Below, piece by piece: positions 1 to 11,236 of a DNA stretch of 64,000 nucleotides; positions within the stretch are counted from its first letter, which is position 1, and every line of letters begins with the position of its first letter. The notes under the pieces were generated by a model. It was not told where the DNA came from. It ran no database searches and saw nothing but the letters and a program-made list of their open reading frames with translations. Source of the DNA: Trichomonas vaginalis G3. Lineage: Eukaryota > Parabasalia > Trichomonadida > Trichomonadidae. Position numbers and translations under genes: made by a program. The stretch is from positions 15,062,205 to 15,126,204 of the forward strand of contig NC_067206.1 in NCBI RefSeq assembly GCF_026262505.1, given 5' to 3'.

Positions 1-1
1 G

Positions 2-157
2 GAAGCTCTTAAGCAAACAGGAAACCCAGCACTTATAGAAAGCTTTTGGAAAGATAATGGTGAAAAGAAGTTTTATAAGAAGAGAAGCGGTCAGTTCTGG
101 AAGTATCTTTGCACATTACCTATAAATCTTGAACGCTACCAAATCTTCAATGAATGA
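2..157 (+). CDS. 3' end of an upstream Maverick gene (partial)
   Basis: An open frame enters from the window edge and stops at 155-157; its last residues read ERYQIFNE. The stop overlaps the ATG of the next frame (ATGA at 154-157). It is either the tail of a separate gene or the N-terminal part of the polymerase, split by a one-base frameshift. The fragment is rich in Lys, Phe and Trp and shows no recognisable domain. Confidence 0.4.
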   Translation, partial: EALKQTGNPALIESFWKDNGEKKFYKKRSGQFWKYLCTLPINLERYQIFNE

Positions 158-522
158 ACAAAAGAACTGCAACACTTATGACAGAAGACAATTGTTTCGT
201 TTATGCTTGCATTCAGGCTGGAGTAGATGGAGAGACTATTGACCACATGAGAGAAGTCATTCGTGTTAGAGACTTTCCTCAAAGTAAAGTACAAGAAATT
301 TCTGACGCAACAGGTATAGCATTTAATGTTACCATTGGTTACTTCAATGACTCAAGACATAATGAAATAAAGAGATACATACCAAAAGAATGTGAAACTG
401 TTAGAACTATTGACTTACTTCTTGTTGAAGACCACTACATGCTAAATGAAAGATTACCAATGACAACATATTTCATTCGCAACTATATAGAAATCTTCAA
501 AGTGTGGTGGAATGAACATTGA
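154..522 (+). CDS. N-terminal module of the Maverick polymerase, or small upstream gene
   Basis: A 122-residue frame begins at the ATG overlapping the previous stop and overlaps the next frame by 11 bases. Near its start is a Cys motif (DNCFVYACIQAGV) followed by alternating helices and strands. Similar Cys-containing stretches precede the exonuclease domain in some protist protein-primed polymerases and loosely recall OTU-like peptidases, but I see no convincing catalytic His. The tight overlaps suggest one polymerase reading frame broken by frameshifts; two compact overlapping genes remain possible. Confidence 0.45.
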   Translation: MNKRTATLMTEDNCFVYACIQAGVDGETIDHMREVIRVRDFPQSKVQEISDATGIAFNVTIGYFNDSRHNEIKRYIPKECETVRTIDLLLVEDHYMLNERLPMTTYFIRNYIEIFKVWWNEH

Positions 523-2822
523 GAAACAAATGAAGATTTATACAAAGAGAGAAGATAAATATGTAGTTCGTTATGATAGAACAACACCGTTATGGGATGT
601 TATGAAAACATTGTGGGAGTGCAAATATTTCGAACCTATTTCTTATGGAGAACTTTTCACATATACGACTGACTTATATAAACAGAACCTTGCACCATTT
701 AAAGATTTGACATATGCTCCAAAGTATTGTGTACAACTGAAGAAGAAAGCCGAGTCAAAAGAAGTAAATAAAAATAAGTGCAAGTTCATTCCTGAGCACG
801 TTTTCTTTGCTGACTTTGAGTGTAGCACAGACGGCTTTCATAAAGCTTTTAACATTGTTATGACAGTGAAGATGGTTCAGTGAGTGAAAGCATTTGGGGT
901 CAGAACTGTGCAACAGAATTTTTGGAACGACTTCCTGACAAGAGTTTAATATATTTCCATAACCTCAGTTATGATATAAACTTCATCTTAAGACACATGA
1001 CAGAAGTGAAAGGAACTCCCATCATTAAAGGTTCACGAACAATGCAAATAACTGGCTTATATAAAGGAAGGGCAATTATTATAAAAGACTCTTACAGTGT
1101 TATAAATAAGAAGCTTAAACTATTTCCTGCTATGTTTAACTTACAAACAGGACCGAAAGAAGTATTTCCATACAACTACTACAGCAGTGTTTTGTTAGCA
1201 AATGACAACAGAACTGGTGTCATTTCTGAAGCATGTAAGTTTATAGATAGATACATTCATGAAAAACATAGATTCCATCAAAGGTTGCAGAATAGATGAG
1301 AACCACTTCGACTTAGAAAAGTATAGCACATTTTATTGCAAACAAGATGTAAGAATTTTAAGAGAAGGTTTTGTTAAGTTCCGCAATGACATATTGAAAG
1401 AATTTGATTTAAACGTTTATGACTACGTTAGTATTTGTTCAATTGCTAACAAATTATTTGAGAACAGAGTGTACTTCCCGAATGGAAATTTATATGACCT
1501 CTCAAATAAACCAAGAGAATTTATTTCACGCTGTATTCAAGGTGGAAGATGTATGCTGTCAGATAACATTAAACAAAAGAGCGAAAAGAAACTCATTGCT
1601 GACTTCGACGCTGTTTCATTATATCCATCAGCTATAGCAAGACTTTATACTTTAGAAGGTATTCCAAAGGTTATGAAGAAAGAAATGTTAAGCACAGAGT
1701 ATCTCATGAGACATTTATTCGATGACGACCAAAAGGAACCCATTGGTGAAAAGTTTATGTCTGGCTTCTTTGTTCTCATTAAGATAACAGAGATTGGAAT
1801 ACATAGACACTTTCCTTTAATAGTTTGTGACCCTGAACTAAATCCAGAACTTAACGTTCCCAGAAGTTCAAACACTTGCTGTTTAATGTATGTTGACCAT
1901 ATAACATTACAAGACCTCATAAAATATCAAGGTGTCAAATGTGAAGTGTTGCAAGGATACTATTACGATGGAAACAGAGATATTAGAATAAGAGATGAAG
2001 TAAAGAAGTTGTTTGAGTTAAGGTTAAAGTATAAGAAAGAAGGAAATCCTTTGCAAGAAAATATAAAGCTCATTCTGAACAGTATTTATGGCAAAACTAT
2101 TCTATCTCCTATTGAGTCAAAAATAACCATAGTAAATGACAAAGATGCTATAAGATATGCCATCAGAAACTACAACCATATAGTGAAGTTCGAAGGTTTG
2201 GATGGTTCAGATAAAACTATTTTCAAGCTAACGAAAAGCATTTGCAGACACTTTAACTTCTGTCCACTTGGTGTTAACATTCTGTCTATGTCGAAGAGAA
2301 TAATGTGTGAAGTATTCTGTACTGCTGAGGACTTAGGAATGGACATCTTTTATAGCGATACGGACAGTATGCATCTCTACAATGAAGATATCCCTCGTTT
2401 AGCTGAAGAGTTTGAGAAACGTTATGGAAGAGTTCTCATTGGTAAAAACCTTGGTCAATTTCATAGCGACTTTGCAGAAATCACACCTGGAAAACAAAGT
2501 TTAGCATACAAGTCAATATTTTGTGGAAAGAAGACTTACATAGACTTACTCACGAATGATTTAAATGAAGTTGCATTTCACTGCAGAATGAAAGGCGTGA
2601 AGCAAGATGTTATTGCTTTAACCGCTAATGAAATGTTTCCTGACTCTGTTCAGTGTTTCTATGATGAAGATAAAGGTTTAATTTCCGCAAGGAACATATG
2701 ACAAAGACTCTGAGTTCAGTTTAATGAAACTTTACAAAGCACTTTATGACGGTCAAGAGATTGGATTTGACTTATGTAAGTCATGTCAACCTTGCTTTGA
2801 AAGAAGTTTAACTTCTCAATAA
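512..2822 (+). CDS. Protein-primed family B DNA polymerase (frameshifted)
   Basis: This enzyme would replicate the Maverick from a protein primer at its ends. Motifs appear in the right order but in several frames: Exo I DFECSTDG near 811-835, Exo II YFHNLSYD near 950-975, Exo III YCKQD near 1333-1350, motif A DFDAVSLYPS near 1603-1632, motif B KLILNSIYGK near 2065-2095, and motif C YSDTDS near 2352-2370. The longest intact stretch, 1259-2701, holds the whole polymerase core. Frame changes lie near 880, 1260-1300 and 2690; the true C-terminus (SLTSQ) ends at 2822. All active-site aspartates are present, so the breaks are recent or are sequencing errors. Confidence 0.9.
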
Positions 2823-2918
2823 CGACTAAAACAAGCTTTATTCGTAAGTTGAAGTTCTGAGGTCATTTATTTTTGTCAGCAATGAGGTCATTCGTGATAA
2901 AAATAAAACTAGCGTGAT

Positions 2919-3772
2919 TTACAATACTGCGATGGTAGAGTTTAAGAGTTGTGCTTCAATGTAGAGACAGTCCTTATGGTCTGGAGGTAAGAACACTGGG
3001 CAGTTATGGTCATGAGTGGAGAACATGTCTATCCAAAACTCACGATTGAAGCCAGTTAATTTATAGTATTTAGGGTTAGGAAGTGGTGAAGTTCTTGTAT
3101 GACCAATGAACTCATTTTCAACTCCCTTACTTAAGTTTGAATATAATATAGCTTGCTTTCTATCCCAAATGCCTGGAAATCTAATTTCGGAAAATTCATT
3201 TTTCCTCGGAAGCATTGCATCATAATTGAAAACATTCTTGAAATCATCACTTGGTTCAGAGATTTGAAATCTTATACGTAATGGATTTTTTTCTTTTTAG
3301 CGACTTCATTGAATGGTGAGAATACAATGAATTGACAGTCATGAGTTCCATCTTCATTTTACAAACTCGTAATGAAAGCTATTAATCTTTCTACAATTCC
3401 TTCTTCTTTCAGTTGTGCAAGAAACTCACGTAAAGGCTGTAAAGTTTGTACTTCAATGTTAAACTTCTTTTGAAAATTTTCGTAAAATGTAATTATACAG
3501 TCTTCTAACGTTGTATCGTCTTTAAAGTATTTGTATATGTGAATGTTTTGGGCGCTTAAAGACTGTTCGTCATTTTCTATCTCGACTTGAAGTATAAAGT
3601 CAACCTTTCTGAAAGCACGTGTTATATACATAGATGTTATGCCAATGTACTTCTCTTCATTTATGTTCACAATCCAGTCTGTTGGAAACTTAAACGTTAC
3701 TCTGTTCCCCTTTATTTTGACGTCAGGGTTTTCACTACTGAACGCAACAGATAAAGGTATTTGTCTATACAT
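2919..3772 (-). CDS. Penton-like minor capsid protein (broken)
   Basis: The N-terminal piece 3772-3359 (137 aa) and C-terminal piece 3215-2919 are parts of one protein of about 285 aa, interrupted by an in-frame TAA at 3359-3357 and a frameshift in an A run near 3290. Size and pattern match the genes at 23831-24691 and 29090-29938: a strand-rich start with a FKFPTDWIV/FDYPIRWL-type motif and a C-terminus with paired hydrophobic strands (FWIDMFST...CLYIEAQLL). I infer a jelly-roll minor capsid or penton-like role from this layout and from the neighbouring capsid gene. It points opposite to the polymerase. The ATG at 3772 follows a T-rich box ending TATCC. Confidence 0.5.
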
Positions 3773-3796
3773 TTAATTCGGATAAAAATAAACCAT

Positions 3797-4053
3797 TTAC
3801 TCTTTCTTTGCTTCAGCTTCTTTAGCTTTTGCTTCAGCTTCTTCTCTAGCTTTTTCGCCAGTAGTGGGTTCTTTTGTCTTCCAGCAGCTAATGCAGCAAG
3901 TTGTTTTTCACTAAGTTTTCTCTTTGGTCTCTCTGGCTTTTGTTCTTGTTTTTGTTCCTTCAGTTCGGATAAAATTTGCTCACGAATTTCTTTCTTCAAT
4001 GCTTCAACATCTATGACCCCTTGGGTCTTGTCCGTAGGGCTTGTCTGAGTCAT
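3797..4053 (-). CDS. Small K/E/A-rich coiled-coil protein
   Basis: Starts MTQTSPTDK at 4053. Residues about 15-55 are a highly charged helix (ALKKEIREQILSELKE), followed by KRKLSEKQLAALAAGRQK and an Ala/Lys/Glu tail ending AEAKKE with its stop at 3797. Reaching that tail needs a one-base correction at an A run near 3857; the noisy copy at 9937-10196 has the extra base (GCGAAGAAA), which supports this reading. Function unknown. It lies between the penton-like and capsid genes and could be a scaffold or DNA-binding virion protein; that is a guess. Confidence 0.5.
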
Positions 4054-4098
4054 TTGACTGCAGATAAAAAACAAAATTAAAACTTTAACCGATGTAAA

Positions 4099-4528
4099 AT
4101 GAGCTTGTCAAAATCAGAGCGAGAGTCTATTATATTAAATGACGCAAGAGGAATACAACATCCTTTCTATTACGTAAGTCAGAGTAAAGATGGTAAAATA
4201 TACGTAAGAAAAAGAAAGGTTCCATTAGCGAATGCAGAAAGCGACAACATTAAGGTGTATGGCAAGGGTGAAGTCCACGAAGCCCATATAAAACCTTCTG
4301 TTCAAACTGAGCAATAGAACCAGAAGAAAAGAAGCCAGATGTACTTTCAATAACGAACCAAGAGCTTATTGCAAAGTTCGTGAATTTCATTGAAAAACAA
4401 ACCGAGTCAAAGAACCTGACCCGCCAGTGAAAGAAGTTGAGACAAAAGAGAATGTACAGTTCATTGAAAATGTCAAGAAACAACTTCCACCACGAATGCC
4501 AAGAAGAAGAGTGAGAATAATGAAGTAA
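4099..4528 (+). CDS. Small Maverick protein with YxV-G-RK domain (frameshifted)
   Basis: Starts MSLSKSERES at 4099, 45 bases from the divergent gene at 4053. Residues about 10-45 carry a compact pattern (I..ARG....YYVSQSKDG..YVRK...PL) shared with the proteins at 25121-25705 and 35128-35373. After frame changes near 4312 and 4412 it continues as a Lys/Glu-rich segment and ends in a basic tail (PRRRVRIMK) at 4528. The basic tail suggests nucleic-acid binding. Function unknown; it directly precedes the capsid gene. Confidence 0.5.
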
Positions 4529-4555
4529 ATAGATATTTTTATCTGAAGTAAATAC

Positions 4556-6082
4556 ATGCAGAACGAACAGCTAAACGAATTTACTCCAGCAGAGCATATT
4601 CATCAGATTCGCTCATATTTCGATATCATAGACAATGCAGTTCAAATTGGTGACACTAATAGAAAATATTCTGACGCAAAGATTCCATCACAACCTGGAA
4701 CTGCTAAAGATAACACATGGGTAACATTCAATCTCTCACCTCCTGGTGAAAATATGTTGGACCTTTACAATACATTCATTACGTATAAAATGGAAGGTCA
4801 ATTTATTGTAGATAAAGAAATTGGTTCAGGTTCCAATAAAACAAACCCACCAGGATTTTGGATTGGTTTCGATGACGCTTTCTATGCAGTTGCTGGATAT
4901 CAAATCCTTGCAAATGGTCGTATCGTATATTCTCAAGACAACGCAAGAGAAGAAGCATATATAACTTCAAACTCACAAACTACCGAACAAATAAAGAAAG
5001 TAGATGTTTTCTCAAAGACTCGACATGAAGATGTATGGAGTCATTCGGGAACATGCAGAACAGGACAAATTGTTAGTGGTCCAATTACAGCAGGAAAATC
5101 ATTTGATTTTAAGCTTCGTTTAAGAATTCCTGTTAGAAGATTCCTTCCATTAGAAGCTATTCGATTTATTCCAGCTTTTGCAGGAAACATTCAGCTTAAA
5201 GTAAAGTTCAGTAGCGACGCCTTACAATGCACATCTATATCTGTAAATGATATCATTGCTTTCAATCCAACTCTTAAAGTTGCATTTGCTTCAGATTCAA
5301 ATCCACCGACAAATAAATTTGTTCCATGGAATGAACCATTCACTATGATAACGAAGGCAGTAGAAGCTAGTGGAACAGTTACTATTACAACTGTAACCCA
5401 GCAACTATTTCGAACAAAGATGGATTTTAATGAATGTTTCATTCATCCAAAGTCATTCTCTTTAGACCCTAACATTTATACAGAACTTGTAGAACATTAT
5501 ACAAACGAGGCTTTATGTTTTCCTGTTAAAGTTATGGATTGGATTCCTATGGACGGTTCATTCTCAAAGAATACAGATAGTTCAAGTGCAACATTTACAG
5601 CAGCTTATACGCCTATTAATGTTAAAAGTATTTGGGCACTATTTAGAAAGAAAGACAACTATTATGTTAATTTTGAGAACCCTAAGTTTAAATATCTTCA
5701 GCTTTCCATGGGAGCTTATGGAAATATGCCTGCAGAACCTGAAAAATCATATGGACCTGTATTTTATGAAATGGTTGCGAACGCCTGCAATACAAACAAT
5801 GATATGATAGGATTTAATGAAGATGTTATGAGGTCATTGGTGGATGATGGTAGTGTGGAACATAAATGGGATAGCTATGACAACACACATTTCTTATGTG
5901 GTTTTCCAACAGAAGTGGACTTTTGCTTCCAGCAAGGTCAAACATCTACTGCTCCAATAACATACAAATTGTCTGTTAAAGGACCTATTGAACTAGCAAC
6001 TGAAAATGTACCAAAGCCACTTATTGGATTTATGAGGGATTGTTGCTTTGCCATTCAGGTGCGTGCTAATGGCATCCCATAA
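4556..6082 (+). CDS. Major capsid protein, double jelly-roll (lineage A)
   Basis: An intact 508-residue frame, the expected size for a Maverick/Polinton double jelly-roll capsid protein that forms the pseudo-hexameric shell. It aligns by eye with the broken gene at 11237-12765: GYQILANGRIVYSQDN corresponds to GYKIYSNSDLVQTVTW, and RLRIPVRRFLPLEAIRFIPA to the LKLRVLCPLSS region. The C-terminus has the usual late-strand pattern (FLCGFPTEVDFCFQ). The ATG follows TTTTTATCTGAAG, the T-rich box seen before most genes here. It is the best-preserved structural gene of this segment. Confidence 0.75.
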   Translation: MQNEQLNEFTPAEHIHQIRSYFDIIDNAVQIGDTNRKYSDAKIPSQPGTAKDNTWVTFNLSPPGENMLDLYNTFITYKMEGQFIVDKEIGSGSNKTNPPGFWIGFDDAFYAVAGYQILANGRIVYSQDNAREEAYITSNSQTTEQIKKVDVFSKTRHEDVWSHSGTCRTGQIVSGPITAGKSFDFKLRLRIPVRRFLPLEAIRFIPAFAGNIQLKVKFSSDALQCTSISVNDIIAFNPTLKVAFASDSNPPTNKFVPWNEPFTMITKAVEASGTVTITTVTQQLFRTKMDFNECFIHPKSFSLDPNIYTELVEHYTNEALCFPVKVMDWIPMDGSFSKNTDSSSATFTAAYTPINVKSIWALFRKKDNYYVNFENPKFKYLQLSMGAYGNMPAEPEKSYGPVFYEMVANACNTNNDMIGFNEDVMRSLVDDGSVEHKWDSYDNTHFLCGFPTEVDFCFQQGQTSTAPITYKLSVKGPIELATENVPKPLIGFMRDCCFAIQVRANGIP

Positions 6083-6160
6083 TAAGATTAGATGACTATA
6101 ACTTAGCTACGGACGACAGTGAGGAATAAAGGATGAACGTTTATTTTTAAAGCTTATAAA

Positions 6161-6269
6161 TGAGTTCTTCATCAAGCTCTCGTGAACCTTCACCATCTAT
6201 GAAACAAACTTTACCAAACGATTATGGAGCACCTATTGAATATTTCTTACGAGCTGCACAATGGCAAAA
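6161..6269 (+). CDS. 5' end of an unidentified gene, cut by the assembly gap
   Basis: ATG at 6161 opens a frame starting with six serines (MSSSSSSREPSPSMKQ) that continues as APIEYFLRAAQWQ into the run of N. The upstream TTTATTTTTAAAG box matches the start-site context of the other Maverick genes. It lies 78 bases after the capsid stop on the same strand. Function unknown. Confidence 0.5.
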
Positions 6270-6294
6270 NNNNNNNNNNNNNNNNNNNNNNNNN
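6270..6294. other. Assembly gap (25 N)
   Basis: Twenty-five undetermined bases. The sequence resumes with a noisy copy of material found near 330, so the gap joins two contigs whose adjacency is uncertain. Confidence 0.99.
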
Positions 6295-8943
6295 TGATGA
6301 GCATTTAATGTTCCATGTTTTTTCAATGACTCAGACATAATGAATATTTAAAGAGATTATATAACCAAGAATGATGAAACTGCTCGACTATTGACTTACT
6401 TTTGTTGAAGACCACCTACTGCTAACCTGAAAGCATTACCACATGACGAACATATTTCTTCGCAACTATATAGAAATCCTTAAGAGTTTGGTGGAATGAA
6501 CATTGAGAAACATGAATAAGATTTACAAAGCAGATGTAAATATTGTCCTAAGCCATGATGATAGGAAACACCTGTTTCATGCGGAATTTTGTTTATTGGA
6601 GGAAACATTGTGGAGTGCAAATACTTCTTCGAACCCTATTTCTTATGGAGAAACTTTTACTAATACCCAGCCATCTGACTTAATATAAACAGAACCTTCG
6701 CAACCATTTAAGATTTTGAATATGCTCACCCCCGAAAGTATTCGTGTACAACTGAAGAAGAGAACCAGCGGTCCAGCCAAGAAAGTAAGCCTAAAAGTGG
6801 TAAGCTTATTCCTGAAGATCGTTTTCTTTTGCTGTACTTTTGAGTGAGTAGCACGAGGCTTTCATCATAAGCTTTTACCTTGTTGTTATGACAGTCGCAC
6901 GCTGGATTTAGCGAGAAGCTATTGGGGTCAGACTGTGCAACAGAATTTCTTGGAACGACTTCACTGACAAGAGTTTAATATTTTCCATAACTCAGTTATG
7001 ACATATAACGTCATCTTAAAACAATGACAGAAGTGAAACGGAACGTCCATCCATTAAGGTCGACAATGCAAATAACTGGCTTATATAAAGAAGGGCAAAT
7101 TATTATAAAAGACTCTTAACTGTTATAAATCAGAAGCTTAAACTTTCTCTCGCTATTTTTAACTTACAAACAGGGACCGTGAAAGAAGTATGTCCATACA
7201 ACTACTACCAGCAGTACGTTTTGTTAGAAAAAATGACAACAGAAACTGGTTCCTTCTTCTGAAGCAGTGTAAGTTTATGGTGATATTGAAACATCATTCG
7301 AAACAATAGATTCCATCAAAAGGTGCAGAATAGAATGAGCACCATTCGACTTATGAAATTAGTAGGTATTCTATTCGCAAACAAGATGTAAGAATTTAGA
7401 GCAAGGTTTGTAAGTTTCCGCTCGACTTATTGAAAGATTTGATTTAAACGTTTATGTAACGTTTAGTATCTTGCCTCTCCAATTGCCTAACAGTTAAGCG
7501 TTATCTTTCACGAATCAGCTATAGATACTAAATACGAAGGCCAGAATTTATATGACCTTCCAAGGCCTAACAAGCAACTTCTCCGCAGATACACATCTCA
7601 ACGGCAAGAGGTACTCGCAGAAACTAAAAGACGAAAAACTCCCATTGCTGACTCTCGACGCGCTGTTTCATTTACCCATCCGCTTAGCAGATTATACTTT
7701 AAGAAAGGATTCCAAAGTTATGAAGATGAGAATGTTAAGCAACAGAGTATCTCATGAGAATTATTCAGAATCGACCGACTCAAAGGAACCCCATGGTGAC
7801 AGTTTCATGTCTGGTTCTCTTTGTTCTCATTAAAGATACCAGAAGATTGACATACAGAGACACTTTCCTTTACATAGTTTGTGACCCTGAACTAAATCCA
7901 GACTTAAACGTTCCCGAAAAAAAAGAAGTTCAAGACACTTGCTCGTTAATGTATGTTGACCATATAACATTACACAGACCTCATAAAATATCAAGGTGTC
8001 CACAATTGAAGTGTTTGCAAGGATTCTATTAGCGATGGAAACAGAGATCATTAGAATAAGACGTGAAGTACACACGAGCGTCTGTTTGGTTAAGTTAAGT
8101 ATACAGAAGAAGGATCCTTCTGCAAGACTCATAAAGCTCAATTCTGACCGTATTATGGCAAACATTTCATATCTATCTTCCTAGACGTATCAAAACATAA
8201 CCATCAAGTAATGACAGATGCTATACAACTAGCCATCAGACAACTAACACACATATAGATGAAACCGTCCTATACCCGAAGTGTATGGATGGTTTTCAGA
8301 TCAAAATATCTTTCAAGCTAACGAAAAAGGCAATGGTTGCACGACACTTAACGTCTGTCCACCTTGGTGTTACATCTGTCTATGTCCGAAGAAATATGTG
8401 GACAGTATTCCTGTACGTGCTGAAGGATTGGACATGGAATCTTTTATAGCGGATACGGACAGTATGCATCTCCTCCAATGAAGATATCGCCTCGTTTAGT
8501 GAACGAGCCTTTGACCGAAACTTTTGGAAGAGTTCTCATTGGTAAGAAACCCTTTGGTCAGATTCATAGCGACTTCGCATAACACCTGGAAAACACAGCT
8601 TTAGCATCAAGTCAATTATTTGTGGAAAAGAAGAACTTACATGACCTTACTCACGCATAGTTTAAATGAAGTTGCATTTTGCACTGCAGAATGAAAGGGT
8701 GAAGAAGATTGTGTGCTTTAACCTTTTAAATGTCCTACTGTTCATGTTCTATAATGAAGATAAGTGTTTATGCGTCCGCAAGGCATAAATTTTGACAAGA
8801 GATGAGACATTCACATTGTTTGGAAGTCATATGATAAAGACCTTTCAGTTAATGAACTTACGTCTGATGTAAGAATTGCATTTGAGCTTATGTAAGTTTC
8901 TAAGTCCCTTGCTTTTGGCTGAAAAGTTAACTTCTCAAATAAC
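6295..8943 (+). pseudogene. Error-rich copy of the polymerase gene
   Basis: Follows 322-2825 closely but with an insertion or deletion every 10-30 bases, so no frame is longer than about 90 codons. The polymerase motif C region (GADTDSMHL-like, near 8450-8470) is still visible. Indels are as frequent here as in the non-coding stretches that follow, which fits low-quality sequence better than decay under former selection. Confidence 0.7.
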
Positions 8944-9057
8944 GACTAAAAAGCTTTATTCGTAAGTTGAACCGTTCTGAGGTCATTTATTTTTGTCAGC
9001 AGATGAGGAGGTCATTTATTCAGAGTCCATTCGATGATAAAAATAATACGCGTAGAG

Positions 9058-9913
9058 TTACAAATACTGCGAATGGTAGAGTTTAGGTATTGTTCAATGT
9101 AGTGAGCACACGCCTCCATTGGTTCTCGGAGGTCGAACACGTGGCAGTTATCGGTCTCGAGGGGGAACATGTCTCTATCCAACTCCCGACTTGAACGCCC
9201 AGTTACCACTCTTCATAGTACCTTTAGGGTTAGGGAGTGGTGAAGTTCTTGTAATGACCAACTGAACTCATTTTCAAACTCCCTATACTTAGTTTGAATA
9301 TAATATAGCTTGCTTCTATCCCAAATGCAGTGTTACAATCTCTTGAAAATTCATTTTTCCTCGGAAGCATTGCTCATATTGAAAACATTCTTAAATCATT
9401 CCTTGGTTCAGAGATTTGAAATCTTATTAGTAATGATTTTCTTCTTTAGCTACTTCAATGAATGGTGAATATAACAATTGACAGTCCATGAGTTCCATCT
9501 CGCATTTTCATTTAATTTCTATATGAACAAGTCTATAAGTGGGCTACCCTTCTTCTTTCAGTTTGCAGAAACTCACGTAAAGCTGTAAAGTTTCTACTTC
9601 ATGTTAACTCTTTTCTCGAATTTCATCGAAATATCTATACTTCTTTAAAGTTGTATTGTCCTTTAAAGTATTAGTAGCTATGTGAGATGTTTTTGGGGCT
9701 GGAAAGACTGTTCTCATTTTCTATCTCGACTTGAAGTATAAAGTCAACCTTTCTGAAAGCAGCTGTTATATATCATAGAATGTTGCTCAATGTACTTCTC
9801 TTCATTTATGTTCACAATCAGCTGTTGAGATTAAACGTTACTCTGTTCCCTTTATTTTCGACGTCAGGGTTTTCAACTACTGAACGCAACAGATAAGGTA
9901 TTTGTCTATACAT
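9058..9913 (-). pseudogene. Error-rich copy of the penton-like gene
   Basis: Counterpart of 2919-3772, with the start at 9913 behind the same TATCAGAATAA context. Many indels. Near 9500-9540 it differs from copy one by more than indels (an extra segment reading TTAATTTCTATATGAAC on the + strand), so it may derive from a different genomic copy. Confidence 0.6.
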
Positions 9914-9936
9914 TTATTCTGATAAAAATAAACCAT

Positions 9937-10196
9937 TTACTCTTTCTTTGCTTCAGCTTCTTTAGCTTTTTGTCTTCCCTTGTTTTCTCTTCTCTAGCTT
10001 TCTTCGCCAGCAGTGGCTTTCTGTCTTGCCAGCAGCTAATGCAGCAAGTTGTTTTTCACTAAGTTCTCTTATGGTCTCTCTGGCTTTGTTCTTGTTTTTG
10101 TCTTTCAGCTTCGACTAAATTTGCTCACGAATTTCTTTCTTCAATGCTTCAACATCTATGACCCCTGGGTCTTGTCCTAATGGTTGTCTGAGTCAT
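9937..10196 (-). pseudogene. Error-rich copy of the K/E/A-rich gene
   Basis: Counterpart of 3797-4053. It is useful because it reads GCGAAGAAAGCTAGAG where copy one has a shortened A run, which restores the Ala/Glu-rich tail frame of that protein. Confidence 0.6.
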
Positions 10197-10238
10197 TTGA
10201 CTGCAGATAAAAACAAATAAAACTTTAACCGATGTAAA

Positions 10239-10650
10239 ATGAGCTTGTCAAATCAGAGCGAGAGTCTATTATATTAAATGACGCAAAGGGAATCAAAACA
10301 TCCTTCTATATTACGTAAGTCAGGAAAGATGGTAAATATAGTAAGAAAAGGTTCCATAGCGAATGCAGAAAGCGACACATTAAGGTGCATGCAGGGCGAA
10401 GCCACGAAGCCCATATAAAACCTTCTGTTCAAACGAGCCACCAAAGAACCAGAGAAAAGAAGTCAGATGTACTTTCATAACAACCAAGCTTATTTGCAAA
10501 GTTTCGTGATTTCATTGAAAAACGCAACCCGAGTCAAAGAACCATGAACCCAGTGAAAGAAGTTGAGACAAAAGAATGTACAGTTCATTGCAAATGTCAA
10601 AACCAACTTCCACACGAATGCAAGAAGAAGAGTGAGAATAATGAGTAAAT
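10239..10650 (+). pseudogene. Error-rich copy of the small YxV-G-RK gene
   Basis: Counterpart of 4099-4528. It starts with the same ATGAGCTTGTCAAA context and ends with the same basic-tail codons, but is broken by indels throughout. Confidence 0.6.
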
Positions 10651-10676
10651 AGCATATTTTGTATCCTGAAGTAAAT

Positions 10677-10860
10677 CATCAGAAGAACATTAAACGAATT
10701 CCCTCTCAGCGAGCATATCATCAGATCGCTTCCTATTTCGATATCATAGACAATGCAGTTCAAATTGTCGACACTAATAGAAAATATATCTGACGCAAAG
10801 ATTCCTCCACAACCTGGAACTGTAAAGATAACAAGTAAAGATTCACAACGATCTTCACCT
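10677..10860 (+). pseudogene. Truncated, error-rich 5' end of capsid gene A
   Basis: Matches 4553-4740 with the start codon itself altered. Similarity to the first copy stops at about 10860, inside the coding region, and unrelated sequence follows. This is a junction (real or assembly) between the lineage A copy and whatever precedes Maverick B. Confidence 0.6.
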
Positions 10861-11236
10861 CCCCGTCGTGATACATATGTTAAGACGACGCACTAAACTA
10901 AGCAACTGACCACAGAGGTAGCTACGGTCTCCATAGCACCATCCTCGCCTCATGAGGCGGTCTTACATGCCATTCCTTCTTAATTTACAACCATAGTAGT
11001 GAACATTGAGGCAAGACCTGCCAACAACTTGAAGCAGTAGGGCAAGTTACAAAAAGCGGACACAAGAAGAGAGAACGAGTAGAACAAAGTGAAAGTAGTG
11101 AAGATTCATCTAGTGAAAAGTAAGGTGGCAAGGAAGGAAAAAGAAGAGTCTAAAACCAGTTCAGGAAGAAACTTGGTCCGAGTGGGTTCTATTATGACAC
11201 ATAAATCCAACTATTCTATATTTTTACCCATATGAA
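10861..11236. other. Unassigned 376 bp before capsid gene B
   Basis: No long frame. A short + strand stretch near 11050-11125 reads HKKRERVEQSESSEDSSSEK, which looks like the charged tail of a gene lost to frameshifts. A T-rich box (CTATATTTTTACCC) at 11215-11230 sits just before the capsid start at 11237. Confidence 0.35.

Larger units (their letters stand above)
1..6269. mobile_element. Maverick/Polinton A (partial)
   Basis: Segment with protein-primed polymerase, penton-like, K/E-rich, small and major capsid genes in that order. These are the hallmark genes of Maverick/Polinton elements. Neither terminal repeat is in view: the left side runs off the window and the right side stops at the N gap. 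Its capsid gene is clearly diverged from that at 11237, so I treat it as a different Maverick lineage from the one that ends at 31779. Confidence 0.75.

Noticed and set aside
3761-4048. 95-codon + frame with a Phe/Ser-rich sequence
   Set aside because: Antisense of the K/E/A-rich gene; it looks like membrane protein only because Lys/Glu codons read as Phe/Ser on the other strand.
7552-8481. Short frames in the noisy duplicate (93, 92, 66 codons)
   Set aside because: Pieces of the polymerase copy between indels, not separate genes.
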